Source of the DNA: Isoperla grammatica
Taxonomy: Eukaryota > Arthropoda > Insecta > Plecoptera > Perlodidae
DNA: 64,000 nt
Assembly (NCBI GenBank): GCA_945910005.1
Contig: OX246739.1
Span: forward strand, 8,656,139-8,720,138
Direction of reading: 5' to 3'
Part shown: positions 1-14,800 of the stretch, in pieces
Layout of the letters: the number at the start of each line of letters is the position of its first letter
Position numbering within the stretch: position 1 is the stretch's first letter
The notes under the pieces: model-generated
Seen by the model: only the letters and a program-made list of their open reading frames with translations
Database searches by the model: none
Told to the model about the DNA's origin: nothing
Made by a program: the position numbers and the translations under genes

Positions 1-2172
1 ATGGTTATTGGTCGGTACTCGGTATCATAAAATAATTATAATATTTGTAGAGGGACAATTCACCGTTCATACAGTTGTTCAGTGTTTATGTTCTATCATA
101 TAACATTCTTGATAGTGTTTGATTATATTATTAGGAAACGTCACATTTGCATTGTGTGTATAGAATGAACATGAGTGTGTGTGTGTGAAACGAATGTTTT
201 TAGGTTTATTTCTCTTTAAAATCCACTATAAAATAGACATTTTTTCAATATTTTTATACTTGGTTCTTGGTTTAGAGTTTGATTTAATAAATAATAGGAC
301 TGCACATATTGCATTAGGAAGTTTATTTAACGACGGATTCAAAGTATTTATTGGCATGAATGAACATTAACAAAATCTACGGTTTTGAGAAATACACACA
401 TTCATTGTACAATGTTTGACGTGTTCATAGTGTGACATCCACATTGTGTACAACGTTTGACGTGTTTATAGTGTAAGAGACATCCACATTGTTCACAATA
501 AATTTTGCTAACAATTTTATTGATTCAAGAGAATGTGTGGGTGTCCAAATCTGTCAGTATAATTTATGGAGGCAACTCAATATACCCTGTATCATTTTTG
601 TAGGGATTTGGGTATTTACATATTATAACAATCGGAAGATGATGTCCAAAAATGTGGCCCTACTGGATCTTAAATCAAATTGTGTGCTTGCCTAGGATAG
701 TCTTAAATAATATATCTTGAGGAATGGTGTTTCAATATCTTGTGTAAATTGCATCTCTCTTACTGATTCTCGTTCAGGTGAGATGACTACGAAAGATGAA
801 ACAGATTTATCCATCCAGTTATACCTGTTATAATTTGCTATTCATATGACGTGTGTGTAAGTGTTCCAAACCTCGCGATCAACTGGTAATGTATGAAAAT
901 AAAGAAGGGTTTTAGGACGATATAATTCAAAACAAAACCATAACATTTATTAATGAAACACTACATGCATTATAGCCACAATAATCTTAGGTACTCCTAG
1001 ACATATTTATACATACTTATATTCGTGCAAAATCTGTATGTTTTTATATGTTGGTGCATGTGTATGAATATGTGTGCTGTGTATGTGGTATAATGTAATA
1101 GAATTAAACAATAATAAAGTGATAGATAGGAAATAAAGCCGTTCTGGAAAATAGAAAAGCAACAATTATTTTCAAGCAGATTTATTAAAAAGTTTCACAT
1201 CCTATCTTTGTGTGCTTGAGAAGGTGATACGGTGTGGTTCAATGTCAACAACAAAATAGCTACATTTAAAAATAAGTACTTATACGAACTATTAGGTGGC
1301 ACGTAGTTACTATATTTTCACGTGGCAGTATTTATTTAGTAATTTATTTTATTCAAATAACTTGAACGTACTTAGAATAACCTTTATCTAATTAAACATA
1401 ACTTTGAATGAAGTATGTATATGTTACAGATTGCTTATTGCACGTTTTAGAAGTAAGAGATACTCATTCTTAGTGTTGTATGTCAGATGGGAAAGATACA
1501 GGAAATACTTACTTGTTTCTAGTAAATCAATTTGATAGCTATAGTTTCGTTAGCTAAAATAGCTTATTTAATTCTTTTATTTGCTTTAGTTTCGAATGCT
1601 CCATGAAATAAAATATGCATTGTGATGTGTTGATAACCCATTCAGGCACCACTTATCCCAAATTGTTTTTTTATAACAAATTAACCAATTTTCAGTTTTT
1701 TATTAAAATTTAATTTTTATAATTTCAATTTTTGTTGGGAATATTTACCAAATTGGGATTTGTTTTAAACCCCGCATTTTTATTATAACACAAATTAAAT
1801 AGAATTTAAAACAAATTTAATCGTGATTTTTTCATAACTTAATTATGTAGGTAAGTTACTTTAAAATTTCACGCTTGAGACCAATTATGAAATAAACGGG
1901 ACGTTTTTCAAATTTTACTTTCTTATATTCAATTTGTATTTTTCTTTTAATGATATCAATACACATATGCAATAAATTACCATGTTTTTTATTTAGAGTA
2001 TTCCCATCCATTAAAATATTTAATTTTGTGTCACGTTGCTTAAATATTTACCAACCACGAGCTACGCATCTGATAGTATCACACTAGATTACTTAAAAGT
2101 ACTTGAGTGTTTTTCTAGACTACCAACCAATACTACTGTCTGCGTGTATGAGATAGTTAGTGGTAAACGCAC
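1..2172 (-). other. Intron 14 (partial), AT-rich, no coding sequence seen
   Basis: This stretch follows exon 14 and leads out of the window toward the rest of REM and the CDC25 domain. It is AT-rich with many short A/T runs. The only structure noticed is a two-copy tandem repeat of about 41-45 bp at 410-497. No exon with both splice sites and family similarity was found. Confidence 0.7.
410..497. repeat. Two-copy tandem repeat, about 41-45 bp
   Basis: Two adjacent copies starting at 410 and 451 share GTTTGACGTGTT, ATAGTGT and ACATCCACATTGT blocks. The second has a 4-base insertion. Local duplication in intron 14. Confidence 0.8.
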
Positions 2173-2288
2173 CGGATACTGAGCTGGCTCCGCTGGTTCG
2201 TCGCGGCGAGGCGCTACTGCGCCTTCTCTCCATGCCGTACAGTTGCATTGCGGGGTGGAAGTCCCGGCACGTCCCGTCGTCCATAGAC
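2173..2288 (-). CDS. RASGRF: RasGRF coding exon 14: Ser/Arg-rich linker after REM start
   Basis: Residues 741-780 (split at both ends). The acceptor is TGTTTAG and the donor TCCG followed by GTGCGT. The peptide [20 protein letters not shown] then [18 protein letters not shown] is basic and Ser-rich, like the RasGRF linker after the first REM helices, which has a LLYGEPPKSPRATRKFSS-like stretch. Support comes from exact phase fit, good splice sites and a local GC rise in AT-rich intron. Sequence conservation is weak, so the exon is less certain than the others. RRRSS would suit a basophilic kinase site; that is inference. Confidence 0.65.
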
Positions 2289-5200
2289 CTAAACACAGTT
2301 ACATCACCATATATCATAACTATAGTGTAAATAGAATTTTCATTCTCATTTTAAAGCATTTTTGTAGCATCTATTTTCTAACAAACTTGAGAATTAAAGT
2401 TTTTTTTTTAAAGCACTTTGTAGCATCCATACACAAAACGCCGTTTTCACGTATCTCTAATCATAACATGTTTGACTATTTATAAAAAATGTATTATGTG
2501 TATACAACTCTTTGGGAGATTATAACGATTTCAATCATAAAAATAAGCTTACTTGTTTTGTTTTGTGCACCAGGTTTTTTCATAAATGCTTCCTCCTAAA
2601 AATAATTCAGCATGGAAATAACCAAAACCATCCCTACGCCCCTCGACCTCCTACCCTCCGCCCCCCCCCCCGCCCCCCCCCCCAGGCCACAAGGGCGGGT
2701 ACTGTTCACTTTATACCTGTCAACTGTCAAGAATCTGATTGCAAAGTTAAAGAGGGTTGAAAATCGATGTTGACGTGATGCCCAAGGCTAAACTAGGTTG
2801 GCCTGGCTTGAGGAATCAATCGGTGGTATCGCTATTCTAAAGATATGTGTACTACAGCATGGCTTGACTATATTGCCACTTTATCCTGGTTTATGGTTAT
2901 CTATTACCGACGAACCTATGCATTGGTTTAACAATTCTCATTTTGTAACCGAATTCCAAACATCTGTACCATGATTATTACAGAATAATAATTTGCACTT
3001 GTGTCCAAGTTTAAGTCTCTATTTATGTTCACAAAAATTCGTTTGATTCACGAGTAGTACTTGCACTGCTTGCACTGTCCTAAATGTTATAATATCGTTC
3101 AGAGTGCAGAAAGTACAACAAGTGTTGGCGAATCAAACGAACTTATAATAAAATAACAAAGCATATTTTCACTACCTCAGATCTAAAACGAAACCACCAC
3201 AAACGTGGTTTCTTAAGGTTGTGGTATCCAGTGCTCGAAATAGGGAATTTCAATTAGATCGATAGGCCAAGAGTGTTTTTGGCAGCACCGATTGCCCTTC
3301 GTTTTGCGTCTGGTGGCATCTCGTATTTGTTATTTATTTATCAATTTATTTATTTTGGATTTAAATACAGCTTTACAGCCATGTTACATTAAACCTTCAA
3401 ATTTAACATTAACATTAGACATTTTTTTTGACTTTGTACTTTTCCATAAAAAAACAATCAAATTACATGTATACAGGTTGGAGTTGCATCGGCCGGCGCA
3501 TCCTCTGCTGGTATCTACTGGTTTACATAAAGGCGAATTGAGGTATGGAATGACTTTTAGTTGTGTGCTTTCCAAATGGTACATTTATCATCAACGTCAA
3601 GTGTGGGATATTATAGAGCATTGCTAACGACGTGGAAAGATTACTCTGTAGGAATATGACTCACATGATCGACCCCCTAGCGATGGCGCTGGCAGCTTCC
3701 GGCACCTCAGCGTTGTAGAACACCTTCTTAAGAGCCTCGAGGACTGTGATGCTGTCCGTGAACACCCGGTAAGTCAGGAGGAAAGTGTTGAGAAAGTCAA
3801 TGGAGAGAAATCTTAGGTCTGTCAGTCTCTCCAGAAGACGATCGGGTGTCGCGTAGCGTATGTGTGGCACCTGAATAATAGAGACACCTACTTTGGTAAA
3901 TTTTGTAAGGTTATCTGTTCAGTTTTTGTACACTAGTATTTTAATACTAACACAATTATGCACGTTCAACTGAAGAATAAACATATTATTTTATAGTAAT
4001 TTAAACCCTTTTTAGATATATCACGTAGACATTCCAACTCTAAAACAGCGCCCCCCTCTCTCCCTTCCGCCACATAAACAATATTTAATAAGTCCTAAGT
4101 TTTTCTGTGGACTTCTGCCGTTTATAGTTTATATAGTAACGAATATTGGGATAATATTGGATCAGTGTATCCCTAATTTTAAACTATTCAGGATTGTAAT
4201 GCGTACCAATATAAGGGCAGTATAGTGTAGCTTACTTTACTTTAGGTGAGTAAAGTTTATTTTTCTTCCTTTGGTCCGACCCAAGATCCAACATTGGAGG
4301 CGTCAAAGGCTTTAAAATACAATTACATCAACACATAGTGCACGTACAATATTATATTAAGTGTAAAACACACGGATATAATAAGTAAAGTACAATGATT
4401 TAAAAATTACAGTTCTCACTACTGTTAAGAAAGAACACACACATTTTTAATGTCAAATACGAGTGTCTTTATAATAATCTCGACGCGAGAATCAACACAG
4501 AGATCAGATAAACCAGTGCATTTACATTAGAGGTACCCGGCACCGCCACCATATTGAAGACATAAGGCGATCATATCTGACTGCACAGACACACCCACTC
4601 CGGACACCCCTGTCGTTTTATAACACAATAGGGAGTATTCACGTGACGTCACATCGGCCATATTGGAGGCCACCTATAGTACTATTTCAAGTTTCTTTTA
4701 GCTGTCAATAGAAAACGAGTAATATTGTTTACGAGGAAATATGACAAGTTTGAACACGTATATCCCCCGATAAAGTGTACGAACATGATTATTGTATGCC
4801 TTTTTTAAACGATAAAAGAGTAATCGAGACAAAAGAGTTTGTTTATGTTGATTTTGAGTAATATTAGCAAACCAAAGTTAGAGAAGAGTTGAATTTGCAT
4901 CAAACGCCAGCTGAAACATAGTAACAAAGAACTACCAATCACATGCCATTGTGGCTACCATGCGCAATATGTGAATACATTCAATTATGTGAAGCCCTCA
5001 ACCGAAGCATCCTAAAGTGAGCGTTAAATTACGGAGCTCGTTTCACAAGGAGAAGTTTGCGGTAAGGTTTGGATGTTATTTACGTGTAATTCTATCCGGA
5101 GGTTTACACTCACACCTACTCTACTTTACGTCAATTAATTTTGGTTAATGTCGTAGTGAACGGTGAAATTTAAACCAAACCGTGCAGAGTGTAGACTGAT

Positions 5201-8200
5201 TTCAATTACAGCTCCTCTCTCAACCCTTGTTTGTGCAATAACAATAACAATAACAATAATATAATATATTAATTACACGCAAGTCAAGGCAACGGTATCA
5301 ATATCATATTTTGTCACATCATTCGTGCTAAATTCTCTTAAAGACAATTGGTGCTGTTTTCTTAAAACGCGAATCTGTTTCTGTTTGTTTTAATTGAAAG
5401 AAAATATCAAAAAATGTATTTCACCTAATAAACTGATAAGGTTATGACTATGAGGTTCACCAACTAGTCTGGAAGTCTGCCTATGTAGTAGTAAAATAAC
5501 TGATTAATTAAGAATGAGAGAATTTTCCCTTATTCATAACTTTAGCGATTTTACGTCTATAATAGTATATATAATTTTTATTTATTGTTTTAATGTTTTA
5601 ATGTTTTGTTTTTTTAATGTTTTATATGAATTGTTCATGTTTTATTTATAATAAGTGAAAATATATTCTTTTGCTTCACCTTGCACGAATTGAGTCCCGT
5701 TCCAAACCGAATGTCAACATCGTCTTGAAATAGTCGAGGGTCATTGCGCATAGTCCTGGGCATCGTCACCGACGACGTGTCAGACATTGGCACCCTCATA
5801 AGGTTACTGAAATGAACGTTGTCAATACACTGGAACAAACACATATCTGGGTTACACATATTGGTTATTGTTTGTTGAAGAAATACAACAGTGCTATAAA
5901 ATAATAAGAAGGTCACCATTGACGTGTCAGACATTGGCACCCTCATAAGGTTACTGAAATGAACGTTAACAATACACTGGAACAAACACATATCTGGGTT
6001 ACACACATTGGTAACTGTTTGTTAAGAAATACTACAGTGCTTTAAAATATTGAATAATGCATGACAATAGTATAATACTAGCGGTAGCGGAGCAGTTCAA
6101 TATGTAACGTAGTTCACCCTTCACTTGGTGCGTGATCTGGGGTATATTTGAGATAAGGCTGCTATAAACAAATAACACAGTCCACCCCTCACTTCGCGCA
6201 TGACAATGCTTTCAAACGTACTACCATTTGATGTTCCACAGTTTACACAGCAGGCCTACACACATAACTCTTGGCAAGCTTATTTTTTCTCCTGGAGTTT
6301 TTTTTTCTTCCCACGTCCTCGCCCACGCCCCACTCACACCCACGCCCACGCCCCACTCACGCCCACGCCCCATCAAGCCCACGGGAAAGATCACGGGTAT
6401 TCAAACAACGTAACCAACACAACGTGTTTCTGCTGCGCGACAAAGCGTTCTGAGCTCTGATTTGTCATCGCGGTTGGATTAAATGTTCTTGGTTCGCGAG
6501 GTAAGATCGCGCTTTCTCCTTCTGTTGATCTGACCCAATGTCAATACCTCATGCTTTGATGTATTAACTTCTATAAGCACTTTAAAAATATCGATTTGTG
6601 ACCAGATTTCTAACCCTATTGGCTGGCATTAGTGACCAGTAGAATAAACACTATGCAATGTTAATACAAGATATATTTATAATGAATACATGAATGTATA
6701 TTTCCAAATTTCATAATTAAACATTAGAAAATAAGTGTATTTCATCATTAATTTAAATTCAAGAATAAACACAGTGTATAATTCTTTCAATATCTCGACT
6801 TGCAAGAATGATCTGAAAAAAAGTTTGTTACAAAATTTTTCTCGATACATTTTCAACCATCTGTTTTCTTTACAATATGATTCATTTTCTATCTGAATAC
6901 GAATATAAACATGTTTTACCGACCTGGCTGATGTCGCTAATCCAAACTGTCTTCTCTTGCACCGATGACGCTACGAAATGAAGAGTAATTTGGGTCATTG
7001 AAGACTTCTTCATATCGGCTACAATCTTGAAGTCCCGGTTTTGGTAAGGACCGAGAGAGCTGGCATTCTCATCGCCTACCCCTGCAAAACAAGCAAAGCA
7101 ATCCTTATATGTTTCACAATGCGGAAAGCAATACTCTTGGATCGAACGATTTGAAAATATGGTTGATGTAGCGTTTATTCGTGGATTTACACTGAAATTG
7201 GTGTTAATTTAATCACATATCTGGTTCTCCGAGTGGCAAGTATTGAACTAAGTGAAGAATTCTTCTTGTCAGGAAATTACAATGTATACGCAGTCATGTC
7301 AGGGATATCTACAACAGGTTTTTTCCGTCTTCAAGACAAGATTCAAAGTAGGTTTATGTCTGTCAAAGTTACCCTGATAACTAAAAAGATTCATGCCTAA
7401 ACTCACCACGCACCTAAGTTGTCTATACTACCTATATACGATCGACTTTAATCCTCATCGCTTAAATTATTCCGCTTTGCTGCACGGTCAAAATTCAATA
7501 ACTGATAAACCCCAGCATTATGAAAATATTGACGTAGTAAATTAAATTAAATTTCTTAAAAACAAAATTTTAACATGATTTCTGATTTGAAATTGTGATG
7601 CATGGACATGTGTTGAAGATCCTCAACTTTCAGCAACTTTTTGTCGTTATTGGTAATATTATTCAACAGCACCAGTTAAATAAAACAGTTACAACAACTT
7701 TTCAGCGGGTTACATTTTTATACTATTCATTATGTGCTTCGTTGCTATAATTGCTTCAAAATATACACCAGTTTCACGAATAAAATAAATAAATAAATAA
7801 ATTAGTTTTTTATTTAGTATACCTACTCAGTAACATGATTGATTTTCTTTCCGTTGGGTGACTGAGCCTAGACTTCGAACACCGTCGACGAATGAGCGAT
7901 CAACCAAAGATCTATATTTAAATATGAAATATGTGAATCAGTGATCGGACAGTGCAAACACCTGCGGACACATGTCAGAACAACAAGGCCGATTCAGAAC
8001 ATCCTTGAATTTATTGAGTGCTTCGTTGCTAGGACGGCTCCAAAGTCAAGAACTCTGTACCTTTTGCATTGGAAGGAGGAATCAACCCTCTAGCTAGAGT
8101 CTAGACCAATGATATATTACACATATAGTATGCTAGATGCGCAAGCTAGAAGCCACAGGCGTGTCAATTAGAAGCCATCTTGAATTGGGCAACTACTACA

Positions 8201-8739
8201 GGCGGGAATGGGAGTCTCAAACGCGTCTTTTTGCCGCTCGCAGCGCTAACAGTACTGAAAGGTCCAACTTAGCATGTCCCCTGCCCAATTCAACATGGCT
8301 TCAATTTGCTACGCTCGCTACTATAGGTGTTACTGTTACATATCATTGCTCTCGACTAAGAGCTCCTTATGTCGGGATGTACATACCGTCAGCTTCATTG
8401 AGTTCTTGCTCGCTGGGGTCCTCAATGAGGAACGCGTCCACCAGCGGCACCTTGCCAATGTCTGGCACCAGATGAAGTCGACCCGCTGAGCTCCTCGTAG
8501 TCAAGATCATGTGGTTCGAGAAGAGGTAGCACTGCCGGAACGGTTCCTTTTCGAACGTGCGGCTGAAGCTTGCCAGACGACTTCGGGGCGTGCGGGGCCG
8601 GTCCGATAGGATCTGTACTAGGCTGCCTGAAACACACGTTTATAATACTGTATAATAATCATAATAATAATATATAATAAACATAAATAAATAAATAAAT
8701 AAAAAAAAAATATGTAAAAAAAAAATAGTAAAAAAATAA

Positions 8740-8835
<96 letters not shown>

Positions 8836-11800
8836 TATCATCATATTTTGTAAGAATACCTGGTGCAGGGTATTCTACAGCTTACCTGACGCGCCCTTCT
8901 TCAGGTGATTAACTAGGTATACTGGGGTATCTGAATAGTTTAAACGTAATTTTGAACTTGCTAAGTTACCGTTTTTAAAATGGATATTTAAGAAAGCTTC
9001 AAAATATTGGAAAAATAATTAATACCTAGGATTAGGTTTCGTCCCACTTAAATGATGAATTTAAAAATTTCCAATTATATTGTGCTAATTAATAAAAATT
9101 ACATAATAAAGACACAATGAATGAATGAATTATAAACATAGCAATCGTATAATCGTATAGCAATCGTATAAATATAATATTTTAAAGTGTTTAAATTCAT
9201 TCTTTAAATAATTCAAAACAAAATATCGCCTTGTAATAATTTTGTTGAAGCCTTCTCAAGATATCAAGAAACTACCGTTATGGGTGTGTGTTTTAACATT
9301 GCGAGCTACCCATTGCCGTTAACAGGACTCACAGTGACACCATACTTTGTCCTTGCCTGCAGGAATCTTAAAAATAATAAACAGTCAGGATTGCTTGTGG
9401 CCGGTGTGTCAACGTATAGAGTCCCGCCGAGCAACTTCCATTGTCTGGAGTCCCCTCGAAGTAAGTTGTCACCTTATAATGGAAGCAATTGTTGGAAGAG
9501 ACGGTCGCCACTCCCGCGCTATTTCAACCCAACTCAATCAAGCCGGGCGAGGCCACTTGGCTGTTCCTCATTGTTCTACACTGCTGAGTGGAGTGAAGCA
9601 GGCTTCATATCCTTGGAGAGCTCACTGCGCTGTCACTATCGCCAATACTGACACGCACGCTGATAGTATCACTATCACTGTAATGATAGTGGTAGTGATA
9701 GTGATAGTGATAGTGGTAGTGGTAGAGGTAGTGGCAGTGGTAGTGGTAGTGGTAGTGGTAGTGGTAGTGGTAGTGGTAGTGGTAAGGGTAGTGGTAGTGG
9801 TAGTGGTAGTGGTAGTGGTAGTGGTAGTGGTAGTGGTAGTGGTAGTGGTAGTGGTAGTGGTAGTGGTAGTGGTAGTGGTAGTGGTAGTGGTAGTGGTAGT
9901 GGTAGTGGTAGTGGTAGTGGTAGTGGTAGTGGTAGTGGTAGTGGTAGTGGTAGTGGTAGTGGTAGTGGTAGTGGTAGTGGTAGTGGTAGTGGTAGTGGTA
10001 GTGGTAGTGGTAGTGGTAGTGGTAGTGGTAGTGGTAGTGGTAGCTGGTAGTATAAGTAGCAGTTGGAGTATCGTACGACACGAATTAGTAGGACCCTTGA
10101 TGTATTATATCAACATCGCCGTCAGGTCGGAGGGTGTGTCAGTCAATTCAATTAGTAGTCGGTCATTCGTCGGTCAGTGAGCCGATCGATTGGTCAGGCG
10201 GTTAGAAATGAACCGAATGGTTCTATGGACTTGCATAGTAAACTTTAAAATTTGAAACATCCATTACTTGAGTTACATCAAAATGAGAGAAAACATTCTC
10301 AAGGGCGTTTAATCATCTGTTTTTAACTAATACGTGATGTTTTAAAACAACACCTCGTTTATAAAATAATGATGTTTAATCTTACCGAAAGTCTAAATAC
10401 TATGTAAACGGACGGCGTACATTGCGCGTATGTCGGTTTCGCATGCACACACAAATATTTCAGTTTTTACCGAAGCCATGAGATATTGACGCAATTCGGG
10501 AAGTGAAACTGAAAGGGCGTTTTGTGACGTCACGATTCGGCGCAGACTTGCGGGGTCAAGGCTGTGGAACGCCAGGGGTAGTTGATATTAATATTCACTG
10601 ATTGAATTCCCAGCGTGGAGGTAGCACAGTACAGTACCCTCCAATGCTGCTTGCCATGTATTCCACTGGGAATGTTGCTCCCCACAAGAGTGGTTGGTTG
10701 CAGCTATACAAAGTCAAACAGCTTCGTTACAGTTAGCGTAATTGTAAGCGAGGCGTGGGATAATATCGACAGAAAATATACGTCCATCCTCAAACTGACA
10801 CAATTTGTTCCTCTGTTGGACGAGTTTCTTATCTCTAATACTGGCGACTGTTAAGTCGGCACATTTGGTGGAGGTGCCGGGTAGAAACTAGAAGGGGATG
10901 AAGACTATTAAATAAATAAATAAATTCACATTTAGAGTCTACCCACTCAGTAACGAAACTGATTTGCAGTGGGGGACTTAAATTTAAAGTGACTAAACCA
11001 ACGCTGTAGGCTTCGAACACCATCGACGCGTGAGCGATAACCAATCAAAGATCGATATTTCAAATACGAAACATATGAATCAGTGATTGGACAGTGCGAA
11101 CACCTGCGGACAAAAAATGTCAGAATCAACAAGGCCGATTCAGAACCACTTTGAATTTATTGAGTGCTTCGTTGCTAGAACGGCTCCAAAGTCACCGTTT
11201 ACTTATTCCTAAGCCAAGAAGTAATGGAATTGAATCCACATTAGAAGTTAAAAAACTTCTGCCTGAACCGGGATTTGAACCCGGGACCTTCTGCGTTGGA
11301 AACTGGGATGCTAACCACTGGACCAACGAGCCACCTAAAATAAATGTATTTACTTATTTATTGGTGCCGACACGTGGTATGGCAAACATTCAGTCTTGTA
11401 CCCCTGCTGTTGGGGAGGCCTTTGCTGGTAGTTTGTGTTGTGGCCTTTTTGGTCTCTGCGCAGTTGTTTTTGGTAGATTGCCAACGTTGTATCTCTACGA
11501 CAAGGTAAGGATGGTTACAATACAAGAGGGGTAGGGGGGGGGAGAGGGGTAGGGCCTGCTATTGTCTGGATGACCGATTAAAATATGGTGAGGTAATCTG
11601 ATAAGGAATGATTGCATGCTCAGTATGGGCGTGAGGGCCCGGGAGCCATCTAAGTCTAAGCCTAAACCATGTCGGACTGGAATGGCCCCCGGACACTGGA
11701 ACTGGAATCACCAGACAATACATCGGGAACAACGCAGCCCCGTGTAGTGGTTGACATTGGTTTTGTGAACACAGACAGATTATCCTCTTTGAAAATGTTT

Positions 11801-14800
11801 GGAACACAGTCCATAATCCTTTCGAGGAAAACGAATTTCGTGAAATGAGAATGGAAACTCTATAGACCGTGAAAGATGGATATGAGTCCAGCCAAGGTCT
11901 ATTAGGGCAACGCGCTGACGTATGGAGTGGATACCCGTGTTACTATCTTTTGTTCACCAGGAAATGTTTCCTGTATTTTGTGTGTTTATACGTTTCGGTA
12001 TATAACTAATTCATTGGAATATGAAAAGCTGACAAACTCAATCAAAAGTACATACATGAATAGCTCCGTTAACACCCTTTGTATGATTTTCCTCGCGGTT
12101 GCCTAAATCTTTAAGAATAGCAATACACAATACACAACAATCACAAATTAGTTTTCAAAATATAATGTAATATATATTCTTCGATCCTACAAGATCACTA
12201 TCTATTGAACTCTGACATTACATTTTTAATTGTAGTGAATTGTTGCACATGAAGATATAGAAGGCCGTGATGACAAATATAGAAAGTATTATAAATAAAT
12301 ACTGTTATAAAAAATGGTTGAGTTGGATTTTAGAAACACTTCCCGACGTGGATCGAATTTATTAAATTAACTACTAAAAAATGCCGGAGAGAGTCACAAA
12401 AATCTCATCATTTAACATAATCGAACATGGCCTGGATTGGAATGCTAAATCCTGGGTCCTGTAACTATAGTAGGTTACCGGAATAAAGCATAGCGGGCTC
12501 TGGTAGGGGAGTGAATAAGGATTGAATTCCTTGGCTTAATCAACTTTTATTCTATTTAAATTAAATTCCAATCTCACTCCTGCTACGTAAACGGTGCTAA
12601 TGTAATTGAGTAGCAAATAATCGGTACTTTATATCTTTTCTCATTTAGATTTTATGTTTTGGCTTTCGTTTACGCCTGACAAGTTTGTAAGTACTAGGTA
12701 GACACTTTTCGTTAAGCTTACTAATTAAATATCCAGACTTGACTTGTATTACTTTACGTCTAGTGCTTAAAGCTGTTGTCAGTCAGATTTAAAATTAATC
12801 AAGCTACTAATTACATTTTGATGTTGCAGAACAAGGTAAAGGCTTTTCATTGTATATTTTCAGAACTAATAGAACTTCTTCAATATCCGTCGGACAGTGT
12901 TTTCCGGATATTGATACATTCACATCACAAGTAATTTAACTCCAGATACTTCTCTCACCTTAAATATTTGTAACTTCCTCTTTCTCAACACTCATACATA
13001 TGTTCATACATACTATTCCGTGTATACATATTAGTATCATACCTAAATGTATAAAAAAAGATTTCAACGTTTCAAAAGATTTCACACTATCAGTCTATTT
13101 TAATTTTATTAATGATTTAATTAATTACGATATGAAAAAGTGGTCAATCCTCGGTTTTATATTGAAAACATTGGTGGCCATACAACCCAGCAGGCGCAAG
13201 TTCCCCTGAATATTCACTGAAAATGGATTTCACAAAAAATTAAATAAACGAAGCAAATCCTAGTATTCAATTCAGACTGGGTTTTCTTTGTTTGCTTGAT
13301 ATTCGTCGGTAATGTGAGTGCGGGTAGAACAAATAAACTGTTTGGCGAGTGCGTCTCTTGTAAAAGCTCAGGGATGCTGTTTTTTGTCAGAGTTTTTCCA
13401 AGCCATATAATATAGTTTTGTACATGCTACCACATGAATACTTGTTTTGTTTTAGCTTTCCGAATAGCTCTTTGATACAAGGTTTTAATACTATACTGCT
13501 TTGTGAATTAGAACAATAATTAACCCTGGTATTTTCGTAATTATTTTTTCATTAGAATACACTAAAGCTGACTAATATATTATATACATGCGTGGCCAAT
13601 ATCCACATAATAATTTTCCCGTTATATGTATAGTACGAAAACCCAATCCAACGTTTATTTTCACAAAATAAATGTCAACGTTTAGACGACGTGTAGGGCC
13701 TCTACACTATAAAATGTTTTCGTACTATACATTTTGCAACCAACAAAATCTAAGAAATCATAATATGGAATATTATAATGACGGTTATTAATATTTAACT
13801 GTATTGTGATTTATAATGTTTCTTCTTTATTCAATGGTTTCAAAAATATAACAGGGTACCTACTATAGTATAGAAAAATGAAAATCCAACAGATCTGTAG
13901 CTTATACACATACCTTTATATACTCTGTATATTAATGAGTTCTGTAATACTCATTTATTCGATTTACTGTAATTTATTTATTAATTTTTCGGGTCTTTTG
14001 GAAGATGGTGCTTATTTAGTTGATTTAGTTGAGAGATCAAAAATACCTTTGTAGGGTGTTTTGTGTTTTGTAGGGCCGTGTTATTTTTCCAACGATATTG
14101 AACAATACTGGTAACAATAGTAGATGGCTTCTATTATTATTACCATGATTGTTTATAGTGTTTGTAAAAATAACACGTCCAACAATAACAAACAGTTACC
14201 ATCCACGGCTGATCGACTTTTCTTAGAACAGCTTCGCCTACGTCGCACATTCAATGCTACTCCATTCAATACCCATGCTTTGAGATACTTTGTGGTATTT
14301 GTATGGAACCATTAACATGAAGCACTCTTGAAGTAAGAAACTTCATTGCTACTTAATTAAGTGAAGAGTGTTTCTTCTTTGCTTTGTCGTTAAGAGGCGG
14401 TCGATAGCTCGATGAATATATATGTACGGCGTCATAACCACACGAACTCTGTTCTTACCTCGTAGGCATGCATGCTGTACGGTTTAAACATCTCACCAGA
14501 CAATATAAGTAAAAAAATTGTTCGGACAAACACGGTTAAAAACATTCACGCACTACTCACCCACTGCGTTATATTTCGGCAACATCCGTCGCCATCCTCA
14601 AACGGGAGGCGACGGATGTTGCCGAAATAAAACGCGGTGAGTAGTGCGTGATTGTTTTTAACCGTGTTTGTCCGAACAATTTTTTACTTATATTATCATC
14701 TTCCGGTTAATGAGTCCTGGTGTGTGTTATCTTACCAGACGATAGGCACACGCCAACATGTCATAGAAATATAACTTAAACAATTTTATTTTGTGCGGTT

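Noticed and set aside
8659..8844. Poly-Ile 61-codon frame
   Set aside because: Translation of the AAT microsatellite.
9347..10180. 277-codon plus-strand and 158-codon minus-strand frames
   Set aside because: Poly-Val and Tyr-His repeats produced by the GGTAGT microsatellite.
11264..11336. Functional tRNA gene on the minus strand
   Set aside because: Good box A, box B and T-arm, but the anticodon arm does not pair cleanly and the sequence continues into a SINE body with a homologous copy nearby.
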